A DNA stretch of 64,000 nt from Streptomyces zhaozhouensis (GTDB taxonomy: Bacteria > Actinomycetota > Actinomycetes > Streptomycetales > Streptomycetaceae), in contig NZ_OCNE01000002.1 of the NCBI RefSeq assembly GCF_900230195.1, positions 62,001 through 126,000 on the forward strand. The letters run 5' to 3'. The position numbers were made by a program, and so were the translations under genes. The notes beneath the pieces were generated by a model. That model saw only the letters and a list, made by a program, of their open reading frames with translations. It was not told where the DNA came from and did no database searches. This document shows positions 1-7,911 of this stretch, one piece after another. Position 1 is the first letter of the stretch. Every line of letters starts with the position of its first letter.

Positions 1-77
1 TGGCCAGCGGCGCGTTCGCCGAGGTCGGCCGGGAGCGCTCGCTGCGCGTGCTCAGACGGGTCGCCCCCGGGCACTGA
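1..77 (+). CDS. C-terminal end of an upstream gene (partial)
   Basis: Frame 3 is open from the window edge and ends at the TGA at 75-77, giving about 24 residues rich in Arg, Leu and Val. High-GC codon use fits a real reading frame. The product cannot be named from so short a piece, and the gene could also be a chance open frame. Confidence 0.4.
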   Translation, partial: ASGAFAEVGRERSLRVLRRVAPGH

Positions 78-250
78 ACAGGCGGGCCGCGCACGGCGAA
101 ACACCCCGACAGGTCACAACAGCATCACAAGCGTGTCGCCTGGGAAACAGGAAACCCCTCCCGGACACCCCGGTCCCGGTTCATCCGTACGATGGGCGGG
201 CCCGGCCCGACCGAAACGACCAAGATGACGAGAACGACTAAGGATCTGAC

Positions 251-1087
251 GTGAACAACCGCTCCCTCTCCCGAGGCGACGCCGGAGTGATCGGAGCAGC
301 GGTCCTGCTCTTGATCTTCTCGTTCCTCGACGCCCGCACCTTTGAACAGCAAGGCTATTCCGCCTCGGAGAACGCCTGGTCGGCCGACTTCTTCCCGCTG
401 CTGCCCTCGGTCTTCCTGGCCGGCATCATCGGCGCCGGGCTCATCGTGGGCTCCCGCTTCATGGCGCAGCCGGTCGCCGACAAGGAGTTCCTCGGGCTGA
501 AGCTCAACCAGTGGGGCATCGCCCTCTCGGTGACCTCGGCGTGGGCCGCTCTCTGGTCGCTGATCGGCGGGCCCGAGGGGCTCGACAACGGCATCGGGCT
601 GATCCTCGGCACCCTCGCCGCCCTCGCGCTGGCCGGCCTGGCCGCCGCCACCCCGATGGTGCCCGCGCTCCAGGCGCCGTTGACCAGCTCCACCCCGAGC
701 CAGCCGGGCGCCCCGGGTGCCCCCGGCGCCCCGTACGGCGGGATGCAGCAGCAGGGCTACGGCTACCCCGGCGCCCAGCAGCAGCAGCCGCCGCAGCCGG
801 GCGGCTACGGCCAGCCCGCCCCGCAGCAGCAGCAGCCGCAGCCGGGTGGCCCCGCCACCCCGCAGCCGGGTGCCGCCGCGCCGGACCCGAACTTCCAGCC
901 GTTCTGGTTCGCCGTGCCGGCCGCCCGGCCGCTGTACGGCGAGGACGGCTCGCCGACGCCGGTCGCCGAGCTGGCCCCCGGCACCTGGTACCTGGCGGTC
1001 GAGCAGCGCGGCCAGCAGCTGGTGGCGCAGACCCAGGACGGGCGGCGCGGCGTGCTCCAGGACACCTCGGGCATCCAGCGCGGCTGA
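251..1087 (+). CDS. Four-helix membrane protein with Pro/Gln/Gly-rich tail (DUF5336-like)
   Basis: The 278-residue protein has four hydrophobic segments at about residues 9-30, 50-67, 88-104 and 112-135. A low-complexity region rich in Gly, Pro and Gln (about 145-215) follows, with repeats of the type QQQQP, and then a compact C-terminal stretch of about 60 residues ending in a possible small beta domain. Four helices plus a disordered Pro/Gln tail is typical of an actinobacterial membrane family of unknown role (DUF5336-type). The GTG start follows an AAGGA-like site. A perfect 17-bp hairpin lies 25 bp after the stop, so it is probably transcribed alone. Function is not known. Confidence 0.85.
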   Translation: MNNRSLSRGDAGVIGAAVLLLIFSFLDARTFEQQGYSASENAWSADFFPLLPSVFLAGIIGAGLIVGSRFMAQPVADKEFLGLKLNQWGIALSVTSAWAALWSLIGGPEGLDNGIGLILGTLAALALAGLAAATPMVPALQAPLTSSTPSQPGAPGAPGAPYGGMQQQGYGYPGAQQQQPPQPGGYGQPAPQQQQPQPGGPATPQPGAAAPDPNFQPFWFAVPAARPLYGEDGSPTPVAELAPGTWYLAVEQRGQQLVAQTQDGRRGVLQDTSGIQRG

Positions 1088-1112
1088 CGCGCGGGACCGA
1101 GGACGGTCGGCA

Positions 1113-1170
1113 ACGGCGGTGGCCCCACCGGGAGCTCCCAGACACGGGAGTCGGGTGGGGCCACCGCCGT
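1113..1170. terminator. Strong hairpin terminator
   Basis: Arms at 1113-1129 and 1154-1170 form a perfect 17-bp GC-rich stem. It sits between convergent genes (stop at 1087 on the plus strand, stop at 1225 on the minus strand) and can serve both. Confidence 0.8.
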
Positions 1171-1224
1171 CTCGCGTTCGGACGCGTGTGCCGCACCCGA
1201 ACGCGGCGGTCGCGTCCGAACACA

Positions 1225-2334
1225 TCAGGCGTGGCGGTCGCGGCAGGTCCGGCAGTCCGGCTCCAGGCCCTCCGGCAGGCCGTGGCCGCCGAAGACGGCG
1301 GTGGTCGGCGGGTCGCCGAGGAGCGCCGCGACGGCCAGCAGCACCGAGCCCGCCGTCCAGGTGGTGTGCTCCACCGGCCAGTACGCGTCGTCCGCGTAGA
1401 CATAGCCGGTCCAGTAGCGCCCGTCGGAGGCGCGCAGCCGGCCGATGGCGCGCAGGATCTCGACCGCGCGCTCCTCCTGGCCGACGGACCAGAGGGCGAG
1501 GGCCAGTTCCGCGCTCTCCCCGCCGGTGACCCACGGGTTCTCCCGGACGCAGCGCACCCCGAACCCGGGCACCACGAACTCGTCCCAGCGCGCCGCGAGC
1601 CGTTCCGCCGCCGCCTCGCCGCGCACCGCGCCGGCCAGCACCGGGTAGTACCAGTCCATGGAGTAGCGGGACTTGTCGAGGAACAACTCCGGGTGCGCGC
1701 GCACCGCGTGGCCGAGCCGGCCGGTCGCGACCTCCCAGTCGGGCTGCGCCTCGCCGACGCGCTCGGCCAGCGCCAGCGCGCAGCGCAGCGCCTGGTAACC
1801 GGAGGCCGAGCCGGTCAGCAGCGCGTCCGGCACCGCCTGGCCGTTCGCCTCGCGCCGCCAGCCGAGCTGGCCGCCGTCCCGTTGCAGCCCGAGGACGAAC
1901 GCGACGGCCGCCCGCACCGTCGGCCACATCCGTCGCAGGAACGCGTCGTCCCCGGTGGCCAGGTGGTGGTGGAGCACGCCGACCGCCGGGTAGGCGCAGA
2001 AGTTGCTCTCCCGGCCCAGGTCGGTGGGGCGCCCGGGATCTCCCTCGGCGTAGGCGGCGTACCAGGAGCCGTCGGCGTTCTGGTGGTCGGCCAGCCAGTG
2101 GTAGGCGGCGGCGGCGCGCGCGTGTTCGCCGGCGGTGTCCAGCGCCATGGCGGCCTCGACGTGGTCCCAGGGGTCGAGGTGGTGGCCGTCGAACCAGGGG
2201 ATGGCGCCGTCCGGGCGCTGCCTGGCGGCGATCCAGTCGACGGTCGCGCGGGCCTCGTGCGCGGTCAGCACGCCGGGCAGCGCGAGCCGGCCGGCGTGCT
2301 CGGCGGGCCGGCCGGTGTGCTCAGGAGTCGGCAC
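1225..2334 (-). CDS. Prenyltransferase-like (alpha/alpha)6-barrel protein
   Basis: The 369-residue soluble protein has repeated helical units with motifs such as RQRPDGAIPW, HQNADGSWYA and ASDGRYWTGY. These are typical of the prenyltransferase / squalene-cyclase and glycosidase (alpha/alpha)6-toroid superfamily, and databases usually label such proteins 'prenyltransferase'. No terpene-cyclase DXDD motif is evident, so a true prenyl-transfer activity is unproven. Acting on a glycan or a lipid-linked sugar is equally possible given the partners. The GTG start at 2332-2334 overlaps the end of the upstream methyltransferase by 14 bp. The gene is therefore translationally coupled as the last member of a glycosyltransferase / methyltransferase / barrel-protein set, suggesting one glycoconjugate or polyketide-like pathway. 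Confidence 0.75.
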   Translation of the reverse strand: MPTPEHTGRPAEHAGRLALPGVLTAHEARATVDWIAARQRPDGAIPWFDGHHLDPWDHVEAAMALDTAGEHARAAAAYHWLADHQNADGSWYAAYAEGDPGRPTDLGRESNFCAYPAVGVLHHHLATGDDAFLRRMWPTVRAAVAFVLGLQRDGGQLGWRREANGQAVPDALLTGSASGYQALRCALALAERVGEAQPDWEVATGRLGHAVRAHPELFLDKSRYSMDWYYPVLAGAVRGEAAAERLAARWDEFVVPGFGVRCVRENPWVTGGESAELALALWSVGQEERAVEILRAIGRLRASDGRYWTGYVYADDAYWPVEHTTWTAGSVLLAVAALLGDPPTTAVFGGHGLPEGLEPDCRTCRDRHA

Positions 2335-3079
2335 GGGCCGCGTCCTTCGCCGCGCTCCGCCGGGGGGTGTGCGGCTTGGTGGCGTAGGCGACGAAGCTCT
2401 TGCCGAGCACGGGGTCGAGCAGCCGCTCGGCGACCCGGGTGGCGGCCGGCTTCTTCATCAGGTCCCAGACCAGCAGCTTGTGGTAGGCGCGCACGGGGAG
2501 CGCGCGTGCGTTGTCCACGCCCATCGCGCACTTGAGCCACCAGTAGGGCGAGTGCAGCGCGTGGGCGTGGTGGGTGCCGTAGGGGCGCAGACCGGCCTCG
2601 CGGACGCGGGCGAGGAGCTGGTCGGCGCGGTAGATCCGGATGTGGCCGCCCTCCACCTCGTGGTAGGCGTCGCTCAACGCCCAGCAGACCCGTTCCGGCC
2701 CGTAGCGCGGCACGGTGACCGCGATCCGGCCGCCGGGGCGCAGCACGCGGACGGCCTCGGCCAGCAGACCCTTGTCGTCGGGGACGTGCTCCATCACCTC
2801 GGAGACGATCACCGCGTCGAAGCTGTCGTCGGGGAACGGCAGGGCCAGCGCGTCGCCCTCGACGGCGACGGCCGCCGCTCCCGTCGGCGCCTCGCCCGCC
2901 TCGCCCATCGCGGCCAGCCAGCCGGCGACTTGGCGCACCTCTTCTCCGTCGCGGTCCAGCGCGACCACGCGCGCGCCGCGCCGGTAGCACTCGAAGGCGT
3001 GCCTGCCGGCGCCGCAGCCCAGGTCCAGGACGCGGTCGCCCGGGGCTATCGGGAAGCGGGTGAAGTCCACGGTCAGCAC
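2321..3079 (-). CDS. Class I SAM-dependent methyltransferase
   Basis: This 252-residue protein has the class I Rossmann pattern: motif I VLDLGCGAGRHAFE near residue 22, an acidic strand-2 end (VALDRDGEEV), DSFDAVIVSEVMEHVPD in the middle, and LRPGGRIAVTVP as post-III. It most resembles methyltransferase type 11/UbiE-like enzymes. I chose the GTG at 3077-3079 because an AAAGGG site lies 8 nt upstream; the open frame continues further upstream only as an antisense shadow of the glycosyltransferase. Its substrate is unknown. It lies between a GT4 glycosyltransferase and a barrel protein on the same strand, so it probably methylates the product or acceptor of that glycosyltransferase. Confidence 0.85.
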   Translation of the reverse strand: MLTVDFTRFPIAPGDRVLDLGCGAGRHAFECYRRGARVVALDRDGEEVRQVAGWLAAMGEAGEAPTGAAAVAVEGDALALPFPDDSFDAVIVSEVMEHVPDDKGLLAEAVRVLRPGGRIAVTVPRYGPERVCWALSDAYHEVEGGHIRIYRADQLLARVREAGLRPYGTHHAHALHSPYWWLKCAMGVDNARALPVRAYHKLLVWDLMKKPAATRVAERLLDPVLGKSFVAYATKPHTPRRSAAKDAARADS

Positions 3080-3192
3080 GTGGTCGGCCCTTTCGTCGTT
3101 CCTTCGCGGGGGTTCTGCCGGCCTTCGCGGGGTTCTGCCCCCGGGCGGTCGGCGGCCGGCGGTCGGCGGTCGGCGCTCGGCGGTCGGCCGGT
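3080..3192. other. Spacer with CGGTCGGCGG simple repeats
   Basis: The 113 bp between the glycosyltransferase stop and the methyltransferase start contain a short degenerate tandem of CGGTCGGCGG-like decamers (about 3146-3190) and a duplicated TTCGCGGGG-TTCTGCC element. No open frame or regulatory motif is recognised apart from the methyltransferase ribosome binding site. Confidence 0.5.
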
Positions 3193-4485
3193 TCAGCGGG
3201 GAGGGGGTGTGCCGCGGCGCCGGCCGTGGACGGCGACGGCGGCGCGGTAGTGCTCGGCGGTGGCGCGCGCGGTGTGCCGCCAGGTGAACCGCCCGAGGAC
3301 CCGTTCCAGCGCGGCGGCGGCGAGGCGTTCGCGGAGCGGGGCGTCGTCGAGCAGCCGGCCGAGCGCGACAGCAAGCGCGCCGGCGTCGCCGGGCTCCACG
3401 GCCAGGCAGGTCTCGCCGTCCGGGCCGGTGACCTCGGGAATCGCGCCGCCGGTGGTGGCGACCAGCGGGGTGCCCGCGGCCATGGCCTCGGCGGCCGGCA
3501 GGCAGAAACCCTCGTAGAGGGAGGGGACGCAGGCGAGTTGGGCGCCGCGCACCAGGTCGGCCAGCTCGTCGTCGCTGACGCCCTTGACGAACGAGACGGC
3601 GCCGCCCAGGCCGAAACGTTCCAGCGCCTGGTGGACGGGGCCGGCGGCCGGGCGGTTGCCGACCACCACCAGGTGCGCCTCCGGGTGCTCGGTGCGCAGC
3701 TTGGCCAGCGCCTCCACCAGATACACCAGGCCCTTGAGCGGGGCGTCGGCGCTGGAGGTGGTGACGATCCGGCCCGGCACCCTGGGCACCGAGGGGTCGG
3801 GGTGGAAGACCCGGGTGTCGGCACCGATCGGCACCACGGAGACCCGCTCGGGCGGCACCCGGAAGTCGTCGACGATCTCGCGCCGGGAGGAACCGGAGAC
3901 GGTGAGCACGTGGGGCAGCCTGCGGGCCACCCGGCCCTGCATCCTGGTGAACGCGTACCAGCGGCGCACCGCGTAACGGCGGCGGCGGTCGCCCGCCGCC
4001 GCCAGTTCGAGGCGGCGGTCGACGGTGATGGGATGGTGGATCGTGGTGACCAGCGGCAGCCCGAGGCGTCCGGGGCCCAACAGCCCGTAGCCCAGCGTCT
4101 GGTTGTCGTGCACCACGTCGAACTCGTCGACGCGCGCGGCGAGTTCGCGGCGGGCACGGAGGGAGAACGTCAGCGGCTCGGGGAAGCCGCCGGTCCACAT
4201 GGTGCCGACCTCGACCAGGTCGATCCAGTCCCGGTACTCCTCGCGCCGGGGCGTGCGGAACGGGTCGGGCTGCCGGTACAGGTCCAGGCTGGGCAACTCG
4301 CGCAGGGTGACGCCGTCGTCGAGCACGGGGTACGGCTGGGCACCGATCACCTCGACCCGGTGGCCGAGCGCCGCCAGCTCGCGGGAGAGGTGGCGGACGT
4401 AGACGCCCTGACCGCCGCAGAAGGGGTTGCCCTTGTAACTGAGCAGGGCGATCCGCAGCGGGCGCTCAGCCCGGGTCTCCGCCAC
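3193..4485 (-). CDS. Glycosyltransferase family 4
   Basis: The 430-residue protein has the GT-B fold layout of GT4 retaining glycosyltransferases. The N-terminal donor-site loop region reads KGNPFCGGQGVYVRHLSREL. The C-terminal half carries GRIVTTSSADAPLKGLVYLVEAL, a late SFVKGVSDDELADL, and the E-x7-E motif in SLYEGFCLPAAEAMAAGTPL. Such enzymes use a nucleotide-sugar donor (UDP- or GDP-sugar) at the cytoplasmic membrane face. The N-terminal Gly-rich GGQGVY loop is typical of the MshA/PimB-like group, but acceptor and donor cannot be read from sequence. It is the first gene of the leftward three-gene set. Confidence 0.88.
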   Translation of the reverse strand: MAETRAERPLRIALLSYKGNPFCGGQGVYVRHLSRELAALGHRVEVIGAQPYPVLDDGVTLRELPSLDLYRQPDPFRTPRREEYRDWIDLVEVGTMWTGGFPEPLTFSLRARRELAARVDEFDVVHDNQTLGYGLLGPGRLGLPLVTTIHHPITVDRRLELAAAGDRRRRYAVRRWYAFTRMQGRVARRLPHVLTVSGSSRREIVDDFRVPPERVSVVPIGADTRVFHPDPSVPRVPGRIVTTSSADAPLKGLVYLVEALAKLRTEHPEAHLVVVGNRPAAGPVHQALERFGLGGAVSFVKGVSDDELADLVRGAQLACVPSLYEGFCLPAAEAMAAGTPLVATTGGAIPEVTGPDGETCLAVEPGDAGALAVALGRLLDDAPLRERLAAAALERVLGRFTWRHTARATAEHYRAAVAVHGRRRGTPPPR

Positions 4486-5370
4486 ACGCGCCCCCTCCGG
4501 TCGACCGCGACCTGGTCCGCGATCCCTGTCGCACCCTCTTCGTACCTACTTCGTACCTACTCGCGGGTACGCACACTACTCGCCCGTCGACGGGTGGTAT
4601 TGCGGCGGGTGGGGCGATTATCACCCCGCGCGGGAGCCCGGCACCAGGCTGCCTCGGTGCGCTGCCGCGCCGACGCGCTGCCGCGCGCGTGTGCGGGCCC
4701 GCGCGCCTGGGCGGGCCCGCGCCTCGCCTGTGCGCGTCCGGCGCTGGGCGCTGGGCGCTCTGGGCGCTGGGCGCCAGGTGCGAACGGTGCCGGGCGGCGG
4801 GCGGCGGGTGTTGGCCGCTGGGCGCTGGGCGCCGCGTTGGCGGCAGGCGCCAGAGACGGTGCCGGGCACCGGGCACCGGGCACCGGGCACCGGGCACCGG
4901 GCACCGGGCACCGGGCACCGGGCACCGGGCACCGGGCACAACGGCCGCCAGGTGGAACGGCAACGCCCGCCAGAAACGGTGCCGGCCACCGGGCCGAACG
5001 GCGAGGCCGACCGAAGACCGTGACCGGCACCGGGCACAACGGCCGCCAGGCGGAACGGCAACGCCCGCCAGAAACGGTGCCGACCACCGGGCCGAACGGC
5101 GAGGCCGACCGAAGACCGTGACCGGCACCGGGCACAACGGCCGCCGGAGACCGTGACGGTCACGGGGCACGGTGACGGTGCCGGGCACCGGGTCGAACGG
5201 TGACCTGCGGCCGGGGGCACCGTGCCGGGCACCGGGCACGGTGACGCCACCGGGTCGAACGGTGACGCCCGCCCGAGACGGTGACGGTCGCCGGGTCGAA
5301 CGGTGGGGCCGGTCGGGGACCGTGCCTGGCGCCGTCCCGGCAGCGTGGGGGCCTGCGGCCGGGGGCGCGG
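4486..5370. repeat. Non-coding tandem-repeat region
   Basis: I see no credible gene in these roughly 885 bp; the open frames here are low-complexity artefacts. The region holds eleven direct copies of the heptamer CCGGGCA (4862-4938). They are followed by two near-identical 98-bp units (4940-5037 and 5038-5135, differing at only a few bases) and the start of a third at 5136. Degenerate CACCGGG / CGAACGGTGAC repeats continue to about 5330. The block separates the glycosyltransferase promoter from the B12 riboswitch. Confidence 0.8.
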
Positions 5371-5371
5371 G

Positions 5372-5500
5372 GGGCGAGGCCGTTAGAGTGAGCCCGATCA
5401 GTTCACTCACGAGCGGGGGAAGCCGGTGCGAGTCCGGCGCTGACCCGCAGCCGTGATCGCGCCGCCCGCCGGGCCGCGCGTGAGCCGGAACGCCCGCCGT
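5372..5500 (+). promoter_or_regulatory. Cobalamin (B12) riboswitch
   Basis: The conserved cobalamin-aptamer core is clear: GGGAAGCCGGTGCGAGTCC followed by GGCGCTGACCCGCAGCCGTGA at about 5416-5456, and the B12 box TGAGCCGGAACGCCCGCC at 5481-5498. A GTTAGAGTGAGCCC stretch at the 5' side provides the first part of the aptamer. It precedes an ECF transporter operon by about 130 nt, the usual arrangement for B12-repressed uptake genes. The GC-rich segment after 5500 probably forms the expression platform that controls access to the GAAAGG site before 5633. Confidence 0.93.
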
Positions 5501-5632
5501 GAAGGGCACTGGCCACGGTCGCCGGACGGCGACCGGCACCGTCGAGGAGTACGGCGTCGCGCCCGTGCCGTCGGGCGCCGTGCGCGCCGGGCGGCGATCG
5601 CGTCGTCGGCCGGCACAGCGAAAGGCTTCCGC

Positions 5633-7243
5633 GTGTTCTTCCCCCGCAGCCCGCTCAGGGGCGCGCCGCGTGGCGCGGCCTCCGACCCCGCCACGGCGCG
5701 CGCGACGGCGCGCGACAAGGACTCGCGCCCCGCGTTCCCACCAGCGACGGTGCGCGCGCCGGCGTGGACAACGCGAGCCGCGCTGGTCGCGGTGGCCTCG
5801 CTGACCGGGACGGTCGCGCTGGCACCGGCGGTCGTCGCCGACGAGTCGCCGGCGCCGCCCCCCGCCCAGGCGCCCGAGGGGCTCTTCGGCGACGCCGACC
5901 CGCAGTACGACGGGGTCTGGCGGCAGTCCTACGCGCTGCTGGCGCAGCACACGGCCGGCTACACGCCGGGCCAGGAGGCCGTGGACTGGCTGGTCGGCCA
6001 GCAGTGCGCCGACGGCTCGTTCCTCTCGTTCCGCGCCGACCCGGAGCAGCCCTGCGCCGATGTCACCGCCTCCGACTCCAACGCGACGGCCCTGGCCGTG
6101 CAGGCGCTGGCCGCCGTCGGCGGGCGGCAGGACGCCGTGGACGCCGGGGCGGCCTGGCTCACCGGTGTGCAGAACGAGGACGGCGGCTGGGGGATCAACC
6201 CGGGCACGGCGAGCGACGCCAACTCCACCGCCGTGGTGATCGGCGCGCTCGCCGCGTCGGGCCACGACCCGGCCGCCGCCGAGCGCGCCGGCAACTCCCC
6301 CTACGCCGCGCTCGGCGCCCTCCAGCTCGGCTGTGAGGCGCCCGACGACCAGCGCGGCGCCTTCGCCTGGCAGCCCGACCCGGAGTCGGGCGACCTGTTC
6401 GGCAGCGACATGGCGACCGTCGACGCGGTGCTCGCCGCGTACGGCAGCGGGCTGCTGGTCGACCCGGAGACGCCCGAGGCGCCGGTGACCCCGCTGGACT
6501 GCGGGGGCGGCGACGCCGACGCCGACGCGGAGGACGGGGTGGAGACGGACGGCTCCGCCTCGGAGACGCCGGAGGGGGAGCCGCTCAGCCCGCAGGCGCG
6601 GGCCGGCTCGGCGGGCGCCGCGCAGCTGGTCGGGGCGCTGGAGAACGGCGAGAACCACCTTCAGTCCACGCCGCCAGGCGGCGAGCCGCAGCCGGACTTC
6701 GCCAGCACCGCGCGGGCGGTGCTGGCGCTGGCTGCCGGCGGCCACGCGCAGGAGGCGACGGCCCCGCTGGAGTGGCTGCGGGCGCACCACGGCGAGTGGG
6801 ACGGCTACGCCTCCGACCCGACGGCGGTCAGCCTGCTGGTCCTCGCGGCGCACGCGACCGGCGGCACCGGCGAGGACTTCGGCGGCACCGACCTGCTGGA
6901 GCAGTTGGGCCGCCTCGGCCCGGCGCCGGACTCGTCGCCGGGCGACGAGGACGGCTCAGGTGAAGGCGACGACGCGGACGGCGGGTCAAGCCCGCTGCCG
7001 TGGATCATCGGCATCGGCCTGGTCGCCGGCATCGGCGTCGGCGTGCTGCTCAGCTTCCGCCGCCGGGCGTCGGAGGAAGCCGCCCCGGACGAGACCGCCC
7101 CGGACGAGACCGCCCCGGACAAGACCGTGGCTGACGAGGCCGTGGCCGACGAGGCCGCGCCCGGGAACGACGGCTCCGCGGGCTCCGGCGGCGGGAACGC
7201 CGAGGGGCCGGGCGAGGGCGGACGGCGGCCCGGACAGCCGTGA
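5633..7243 (+). CDS. Membrane-anchored transcobalamin-like / prenyltransferase-repeat surface protein
   Basis: From the GTG at 5633 (GAAAGG 7 nt upstream) the protein is 536 residues. It has a long basic N-region, a hydrophobic signal segment ending near APAVVA, and (alpha/alpha)6-type repeats (DWLVGQQCADGSF, AWLTGVQNEDGGWG, EWLRAHHGEWDGYASD). An acidic linker follows, then one membrane helix (LPWIIGIGLVAGIGVGVLLSF) and a charged tail with DETAPDETAPD repeats. Eukaryotic transcobalamin and intrinsic factor use an alpha6/alpha6 barrel for B12, so an extracellular B12-capture role is a good inference here behind a B12 riboswitch and ahead of an ECF transporter. The start is uncertain: GTG 5750 would give a shorter signal peptide. 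Confidence 0.82.
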   Translation: MFFPRSPLRGAPRGAASDPATARATARDKDSRPAFPPATVRAPAWTTRAALVAVASLTGTVALAPAVVADESPAPPPAQAPEGLFGDADPQYDGVWRQSYALLAQHTAGYTPGQEAVDWLVGQQCADGSFLSFRADPEQPCADVTASDSNATALAVQALAAVGGRQDAVDAGAAWLTGVQNEDGGWGINPGTASDANSTAVVIGALAASGHDPAAAERAGNSPYAALGALQLGCEAPDDQRGAFAWQPDPESGDLFGSDMATVDAVLAAYGSGLLVDPETPEAPVTPLDCGGGDADADAEDGVETDGSASETPEGEPLSPQARAGSAGAAQLVGALENGENHLQSTPPGGEPQPDFASTARAVLALAAGGHAQEATAPLEWLRAHHGEWDGYASDPTAVSLLVLAAHATGGTGEDFGGTDLLEQLGRLGPAPDSSPGDEDGSGEGDDADGGSSPLPWIIGIGLVAGIGVGVLLSFRRRASEEAAPDETAPDETAPDKTVADEAVADEAAPGNDGSAGSGGGNAEGPGEGGRRPGQP

Positions 7244-7911
7244 GCGGCGGCGGGAACGGGGGGCGGTTCCAGACGGCGTGCGCCACGGTGACCGCGGCGG
7301 TCGTCGCCTGGGCCGCGGTGTTCGCCGGCGCGGGCGCCGCGGTCGCCGACGACGGCGCGGAGAACGCCTACCGCTACTGGTCGTTCTGGTCCTGGGAGGC
7401 CGACGACGACGGGTGGGTCTACGCGGCCGAGGGGCCGGGCACGTTCCGGCCGGGCGCCGGGGACCTGGTCGGCTTCCGGTTCGGGGTCAGCGGCGAGCGG
7501 GACGACCGGCGGGCGCCGCGCGGCGAGGCGACGTTCCCCGAGGTGTGCGGCGCCGAACCGGCCGAGCCGAGCATGGCGCTGGTGCTGGACTTCGGCACCC
7601 CCGAGGAGGCGCCGGGCGACGCCGCGCCACCCGAGCCGCGCGCGGAGTGCGTGCCGCTGGCCGAGGGGGCGACCGTGGCCGAGGTGCTGGCCGAGGTCGC
7701 GCCGCCGCTCCGCTACGACCAGGCGGGACTGCTGTGCGGGATCGCCGGCTACCCGGTCAGCGGCTGCGGCGAGCCGGTGGACGAGGCGAACGCGGCGGAG
7801 GACGACGGCGAGGGCGGCGGATCGGTCGGCGTTCCCCTGCTGGTCGGGGTCGGCGCCGTCGCCCTTCTCGGGCTGGCCGGCTGGGCGCGGGCGCGGCGGC
7901 GCGCGGGATGA
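7240..7911 (+). CDS. SCO2322-family secreted, membrane-anchored protein
   Basis: The 223-residue protein has a signal peptide (cleavage near AAVADDG), an extracellular domain beginning YRYWSFWSWEADDDGW, four Cys residues including CGIAGYPVSGCG, and a C-terminal helix VPLLVGVGAVALLGLAGWA followed by Arg residues. The Trp/Tyr-rich start and the later GATVAEVLAEV segment resemble the SCO2322 family and, more distantly, DUF4430, the beta domain of transcobalamins. Its GTG overlaps the previous stop (GTGA), so it is made together with the barrel protein. I infer that the two form a two-part B12-binding surface complex; no biochemical evidence is visible in the sequence. Confidence 0.85.
   Translation: MSGGGNGGRFQTACATVTAAVVAWAAVFAGAGAAVADDGAENAYRYWSFWSWEADDDGWVYAAEGPGTFRPGAGDLVGFRFGVSGERDDRRAPRGEATFPEVCGAEPAEPSMALVLDFGTPEEAPGDAAPPEPRAECVPLAEGATVAEVLAEVAPPLRYDQAGLLCGIAGYPVSGCGEPVDEANAAEDDGEGGGSVGVPLLVGVGAVALLGLAGWARARRRAG

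Noticed and set aside
4557..5135. Several open frames through the heptamer and 98-bp repeats
   Set aside because: Low-complexity peptides that exist on both strands and in several frames; no start sites or domains.
5453..5632. Upstream start for the first gene of the B12 operon
   Set aside because: It would begin inside the riboswitch aptamer and produce an Arg-rich leader; a GAAAGG site supports 5633.
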